Shown: piece by piece, positions 6,558 through 9,602 of the stretch
Layout of the letters: the number at the start of each line of letters is the position of its first letter
How positions within the stretch are numbered: position 1 is the first letter of the stretch
Source of the DNA: Fimbriimonadaceae bacterium
GTDB lineage: Bacteria > Armatimonadota > Fimbriimonadia > Fimbriimonadales > Fimbriimonadaceae
DNA: 9,602 nt
Assembly: GCA_020851885.1 (NCBI GenBank)
Contig: JADZBW010000115.1
Location: 1 to 9,602 of the forward strand
Direction: 5' to 3'
Position numbers and translations under genes: made by a program
Notes under the pieces: generated by a model
What the model saw: the letters and a program-made list of their open reading frames with translations, nothing else
Databases searched by the model: none
Told to the model about the DNA's origin: nothing

Positions 6558-8162
6558 ATGCCGCTACTGAAGGTCGAAGACGTTGTCTCCTACGTGATCG
6601 GCGACGAAAAGGTGCGCGAGCATCTTCGACGGTCGGAGATCCAGCGGGCCCGGTTGGGCTTTCGAGACTATGCGGCTCGATTTGGGATATACGATCTTGG
6701 CGAGCTGTCGGACAGCCAGCTCTTCGCAATCGCGGCGGCTCGAAACTGCTCGCCAATCATCGATCTGCTGCAGATTCCCCGGGGGAAAGACCAACTTGGA
6801 CAGAATGCCTACGCCAGTTACGACTTGCACCGTCGCAAGACTTCGTTGAGCCCCGCCATCAATGCGTTCGTCACCTCGGCTCCCAGCAGCGATCAAGAAT
6901 GGGAGGTTTTGCATGATCCTGAAGACATCCCCCATGCGATTCCCGAGGACCTGTTGCTGCGACGTCGAGCGCCTCGGGAATTCCTGAGGAGACTGACCGA
7001 GCGAGAGTTGCTTCGTTCCGCTTGGATCCAAGAGGACTTCGACGACCTTAACTCAAGGCCACTCGACAGCCCGGACCCAAGCATGCGCCCCGATGAAAGT
7101 CGGTCGATGGAGGATGCCAGGCCGTTCGGCTATCTGCTGCTGGACGCCAGCGAATCGATGGGAACGGGGCGGGATCGTCGGGATGAGGTGGCTCGGGGCT
7201 TGGCGCTTGCCTATTTGCTGTCTCAGTACGAAGCCGGAAATCCAACCACGCTCTATCTGTTTCGCCATGAGTTGAGTCCAACATTCGGTGGAGAGACGCG
7301 GGCGCAATTCGAAGCCGCCGTGGCCGCCGTATTGGCTCATTCCCATGAAGGGATGACGAACTTGCAAAGCGCGCTTCAACTCCTGTCGACCGTGATGAGC
7401 ACTCAGCAGCAGAGAGTAGATATCGCCCTTATCACGGACGGCGTCACCCGCCTAACCGAGAATCCGCTGGGGGACTGCCACCTTCACACGTTTTTGGTCG
7501 GCGTGAGGCCCGAAGAGTTCGATGAGATCGGCGGCGCGCAATACCAGGATTCGCTACTTCAACTTCGAACATGGAGTGATTTCATGTTCCGGATCGACCC
7601 TGCGGTCATGCGAAACGCTTCCATCCCGCGCCGTGAAGACGTGCTTGATTTTGGCCGCATCGTCTATGGCATTCGGGAGGAGCTAGAGGCGGTTGCCACG
7701 CCCGAAATGGTGCATCGAATTCAGAATCGATTGAGAAATTTGGTGCGGTTCGTTTCGAGGTATCGGGAATTCCATGGAGTTGGAGACGGCGAGATCGACG
7801 CTCTTTGGCAAGAATCGCGCGCGCTCGCCGAGTCCCTTGGCAAGTCTGAGCCGTCGTCGATCGTGATGCGCAATACGACCGGATGGTCTCCATTGGACAA
7901 GGACCTTGCGATCGCTTTGGAAAGTCGAGAGTTGGCAACCGTCCTCGATACGGTTCCTCAAGGCACCAAGTGGAGTTTCCGAGTCTATGTCCCGCCCAAG
8001 ACCCTGAGTCCATGGGAGATGTTGAAGCTTCTGTGGCGAGCGATCAGGGCGCGCCTGAAGCTGAAATCGCGGGGTCGGGATTTACGAGCGAGGGCAAAGA
8101 AGCTCTCGGAAGCTCTCGGACTGGGACAAGAGGCATCCACCTCTGAATCCAGCGAAGATTAG
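6558..8162 (+). CDS. VWA-domain protein, partner of the MoxR ATPase (ViaA-like)
   Basis: The 534-aa product carries a von Willebrand A domain at about residues 188-350 with an intact metal-binding MIDAS: Asp196, Ser198 and Ser200 in DASES, Thr267 in GMTNLQ, and Asp294 in LITDG. It has no signal peptide or membrane helix, so it is cytoplasmic. Residues 1-187 are a charged, helical N-terminal region. After the VWA comes an extension of about 185 residues ending in a strongly basic helix (487-516) and an acidic SESSED tail. ViaA-type partners usually end with the VWA, so this layout differs. The gene follows the MoxR ATPase by 24 nt and the two are surely one operon, as MoxR-VWA pairs normally are. 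Such pairs act as metal- and ATP-dependent chaperones in known cases; the client here is unknown. No strong Shine-Dalgarno precedes ATG 6558. Confidence 0.88.
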   Translation: MPLLKVEDVVSYVIGDEKVREHLRRSEIQRARLGFRDYAARFGIYDLGELSDSQLFAIAAARNCSPIIDLLQIPRGKDQLGQNAYASYDLHRRKTSLSPAINAFVTSAPSSDQEWEVLHDPEDIPHAIPEDLLLRRRAPREFLRRLTERELLRSAWIQEDFDDLNSRPLDSPDPSMRPDESRSMEDARPFGYLLLDASESMGTGRDRRDEVARGLALAYLLSQYEAGNPTTLYLFRHELSPTFGGETRAQFEAAVAAVLAHSHEGMTNLQSALQLLSTVMSTQQQRVDIALITDGVTRLTENPLGDCHLHTFLVGVRPEEFDEIGGAQYQDSLLQLRTWSDFMFRIDPAVMRNASIPRREDVLDFGRIVYGIREELEAVATPEMVHRIQNRLRNLVRFVSRYREFHGVGDGEIDALWQESRALAESLGKSEPSSIVMRNTTGWSPLDKDLAIALESRELATVLDTVPQGTKWSFRVYVPPKTLSPWEMLKLLWRAIRARLKLKSRGRDLRARAKKLSEALGLGQEASTSESSED

Positions 8163-8336
8163 TTGCTCGCTGGTTGCCGAGATCCAATCGATGATCGCTT
8201 CTGCCAATTTTGTTATGTCTTGCAAGGTTAGAAGCTTCTGATTGAGTTCCACCGAACAGGCGATCTGCACTTCGACCTGCGCGCTCACTGCTTCGGTTTG
8301 AGCCGATTTCCTGTGGTCAATTCCAACGGCATCCAA
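8082..8336 (-). CDS. Possible small antisense ORF, 84 aa, unknown
   Basis: This open frame fills most of the gap after the VWA gene and overlaps the last 81 nt of that gene tail to tail. The part outside the overlap, including SAQVEVQIACSVELNQKLL and an amphipathic-looking KLAEAIIDWISATSEQL, has natural protein composition and a codon pattern (low GC at second positions, about 58% at third) that could be coding. Against it: the last 27 codons are antisense to a solid gene, there is no good ribosome site, and its start lies only 29 nt from the start of the plus-strand ORF at 8366. I recognise no family. I list it as a candidate because nothing else explains the stretch. Confidence 0.28.
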   Translation of the reverse strand: MDAVGIDHRKSAQTEAVSAQVEVQIACSVELNQKLLTLQDITKLAEAIIDWISATSEQLIFAGFRGGCLLSQSESFRELLCPRS

Positions 8337-8365
8337 AGAGGACTGTCTCCCGCCATACTCGGACC
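8163..8365. other. 203-nt gap between the VWA gene and the next plus-strand ORF
   Basis: No plus-strand gene, tRNA-like fold or repeat is visible here. A 10-bp palindrome AGAAGCTTCT lies at 8231-8240, but there is no GC-rich stem with a T-run that would be a standard terminator for the MoxR-VWA unit. The only coding candidate is the weak minus-strand ORF described separately. A promoter for the downstream genes would be expected in this stretch, though I cannot point to convincing -35 and -10 boxes. Confidence 0.5.
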
Positions 8366-8683
8366 ATGGAGTCCAACGCTCTCTCTATCGACCGATCGAG
8401 GTTGGACCTCGTCGGTCAAATCGTTGAAGTCCGATGGGCAGTAGGGCATCCCTTCGCAAAGAAGCAGTGCGAGCAATGCGTTTACGCGGTTCGAGGCATC
8501 GATCACGACATGATTTGCCTTTGCCTCGTCTATGACGCTTGTGACGGTGTCCACAAGTCGGATGCCGTTTACTGGGTCAACATTCTTGCGATCCAATACA
8601 TGCGCGTGCTAAGCGAAAGAGATGCGAAATCGCGGATCGACTTTTTCGAGCGGCAGTTCGAATTAGATCGGCCCCGAGACTGA
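8366..8683 (+). CDS. Small Cys-containing hypothetical protein, 105 aa
   Basis: I do not recognise a family. The product is soluble, with no signal peptide or membrane helix. It starts MESNALSIDRSRLDLVGQIV, has a CEQC pair, then CLC and one further Cys (five in all, within about 30 residues), an aromatic segment YWVNILAIQYM, and a charged helical C-terminus FFERQFELDRPRD. The cysteines could bind a metal but the spacing matches no motif I know. Third-position GC is about 65% with low second-position GC, which supports coding on this strand over the overlapping minus-strand frame 8285-8596. No clear Shine-Dalgarno precedes the ATG. It ends 39 nt before the GltD-like gene, with a hairpin between, so the two may be cotranscribed. 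Confidence 0.55.
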   Translation: MESNALSIDRSRLDLVGQIVEVRWAVGHPFAKKQCEQCVYAVRGIDHDMICLCLVYDACDGVHKSDAVYWVNILAIQYMRVLSERDAKSRIDFFERQFELDRPRD

Positions 8684-8685
8684 TC

Positions 8686-8709
8686 GCCTGGCGCGATTGT
8701 CGCGCAGGC
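8686..8709 (+). other. Strong hairpin just before the GltD-like ribosome site
   Basis: GCCTG (8686-8690) pairs with CAGGC (8705-8709) and CGCGA (8692-8696) with TCGCG (8700-8704), giving a 10-bp GC-rich stem with one bulged G and a TTG loop. The next six bases are the AAGGAG ribosome site. There is no T-run, so it is not a standard intrinsic terminator. It could tune or protect the downstream message, or be a processing point between the small ORF and the oxidoreductase gene. Confidence 0.5.
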
Positions 8710-8715
8710 AAGGAG
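8710..8715 (+). promoter_or_regulatory. Shine-Dalgarno site fixing the GTG start at 8723
   Basis: AAGGAG is followed by 7 nt and then GTG. This near-consensus site decides the GTG at 8723 over the ATG nine codons further on at 8750. Confidence 0.75.
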
Positions 8716-8722
8716 ACTGCTG

Positions 8723-9602
8723 GTGACGCCAAAAAACCGCGATCTGACGATGCCGCCCGATCTCACCCAAGATCGAGCGACTGGCCCAATTCGAGTCAGA
8801 AGGCCGATCTATCTCGACCTCCTTCCTCCCTGCAACAATGCCTGCCCGGCCGGGGAGAATATTCAGGCTTGGCTCGCGAAAGTCACGGAAGGCGATGATC
8901 GGGGGGCTTGGGAGATCTTGGTTCAAGACAATCCGATGCCTGCCGTCCATGGTCGCGTCTGCTATCACCCCTGCGAAACCAGCTGCAATCGAGGCAAGCT
9001 TGAAAGCCCAGTGAGCATCCACGCCGTCGAGCGATATCTGGGGGACCTTGCGCTTGCCGAACGTTGGCCCTATCCCAAGCCCATAAAGTCGACGGGACGG
9101 CGCGTTCTCGTCGTTGGAGCCGGACCGGCAGGCCTCTCTTGCGCCTATCACCTGCGTCGGCTTGGCCACTCCGTTGTGATCCATGAGGCTGGACCCGTTG
9201 CCGGGGGCATGATGCACTTCGGCATCCCTGCCTACCGACTTCCGCGAAACATCCTCGATGGGGAGGTCGCCCGGATCATCGACATGGGTGTCGAACTCGT
9301 GCTGAACCACAAAGTCGCCGACTTGGATGAGGAGATGAAGGCCGGCAAGTTCGATGCCGCCTTTCTCGCCATCGGCGCCGGTCTCGGTAAGAAAACGGCC
9401 ATTCCCTCCCGCGATGCCGGAAAGATCCTCGATGCGGTGAGCTTCTTGAAGGACGTCGAAATGGGCGAAACGCCGAAACTGGGACGTCGCGTGGCGATCT
9501 ACGGCGGAGGCAACACGGCGATGGATGCCGCTCGCGTCGCCCGTCGCCTGGGTGTCGAGCCCCTCATCATCTACCGTCGCGACCGTGACCATATGCCCGC
9601 TC
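8723..9602 (+). CDS. GltD-like Fe-S/FAD/NADPH oxidoreductase, N-terminal part (runs off right edge)
   Basis: I translated this by hand: 293 codons are open from GTG at 8723 to the window end. It resembles the small subunit of NADPH glutamate synthase and related electron-transfer flavoproteins. In order: an N-terminal Fe-S domain with PPCNNACPAGENIQAW (Cys37, Cys41) and GRVCYHPCETSC (Cys80, 84, 88); a FAD-binding Rossmann motif VLVVGAGPAGL (about 128-138) ending in Glu156; the GGMMHFGIPAYRLP segment; and an NADPH site with GGGNTAMDAA (261-270) and YRRDRDHMP, whose arginines suit NADPH. Classic GltD has four cysteines in the first group (C-x2-C-x4-C-x3-C); here only the last two remain, so cluster content is probably reduced or different. 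It may be a glutamate synthase subunit or an electron-donating partner for another oxidoreductase; the gene downstream, unseen, would decide. Confidence 0.88.
   Translation, partial: MTPKNRDLTMPPDLTQDRATGPIRVRRPIYLDLLPPCNNACPAGENIQAWLAKVTEGDDRGAWEILVQDNPMPAVHGRVCYHPCETSCNRGKLESPVSIHAVERYLGDLALAERWPYPKPIKSTGRRVLVVGAGPAGLSCAYHLRRLGHSVVIHEAGPVAGGMMHFGIPAYRLPRNILDGEVARIIDMGVELVLNHKVADLDEEMKAGKFDAAFLAIGAGLGKKTAIPSRDAGKILDAVSFLKDVEMGETPKLGRRVAIYGGGNTAMDAARVARRLGVEPLIIYRRDRDHMPA

Noticed and set aside
8101..8120. Two tandem copies of AGCTCTCGGA inside the VWA gene, as a possible phase-variable repeat
   Set aside because: Only two copies, in a region coding a normal charged tail; too short to suggest slippage control.
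8285..8596. 103-codon minus-strand frame overlapping the small Cys-containing ORF
   Set aside because: Composition and codon pattern favour the plus-strand frame 8366-8683; this one has no recognisable feature and no ribosome site.
8663..9592. 309-codon minus-strand frame at the right end
   Set aside because: It is antisense to the GltD-like gene, which has Fe-S, FAD and NADPH motifs in order and a consensus ribosome site.

Overview
The window is about 9.6 kb of moderately high-GC bacterial chromosome, densely coding, with short intergenic gaps and no sign of phage, IS elements, CRISPR or RNA genes. The cell is probably diderm: there is an RND pump with a lipoprotein-type periplasmic adaptor. 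I cannot fix the phylum from sequence alone. Some genes have clear Shine-Dalgarno sites (RND permease, GltD-like gene), while two divergent genes carry a -10-like box exactly 6 nt before the start codon. That suggests a mixed leadered/leaderless translation style.

Left part (1-3342). On the minus strand, a periplasmic adaptor (membrane fusion) lipoprotein is followed after 1 nt by an RND efflux permease that runs off the left edge. Divergent from them is a small rhodanese/DUF2892 membrane protein of the YgaP type. The divergent gap carries a perfect 12-bp inverted repeat, a good operator or 5'-UTR hairpin candidate.

Middle (3379-5130). A methionine gamma-lyase gene (mdeA, minus strand) with every catalytic residue known from the Pseudomonas putida enzyme is divergent from an Lrp/AsnC-family regulator. 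This is the same arrangement as mdeA/mdeR in P. putida. The 111-nt gap holds a 20-bp AT-rich tandem repeat (16/20 identity) that abuts the regulator start. Together with the rhodanese and the pump, this part reads as a sulfur/thiol module: lyase making methanethiol or H2S, sulfane-sulfur transferase, and possibly export. That functional link is inference.

Right part (5223-9602). A MoxR-type AAA+ ATPase and a VWA-domain protein with a complete MIDAS motif form a two-gene unit. They resemble RavA-ViaA but differ in architecture: I see no LARA-like domain, and the VWA is central with a long basic/acidic C-terminal extension. After a 203-nt gap come a small Cys-containing protein of unknown function, a strong hairpin, and a GltD-like Fe-S/FAD/NADPH oxidoreductase that runs off the right edge.

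I found no clear-cut new defence or mobile system. The most distinctive signals are the tandem-repeat operator with paired leaderless-type promoters between mdeA and the Lrp gene, the inverted repeat in the efflux/rhodanese gap, and the non-canonical MoxR-VWA pair.
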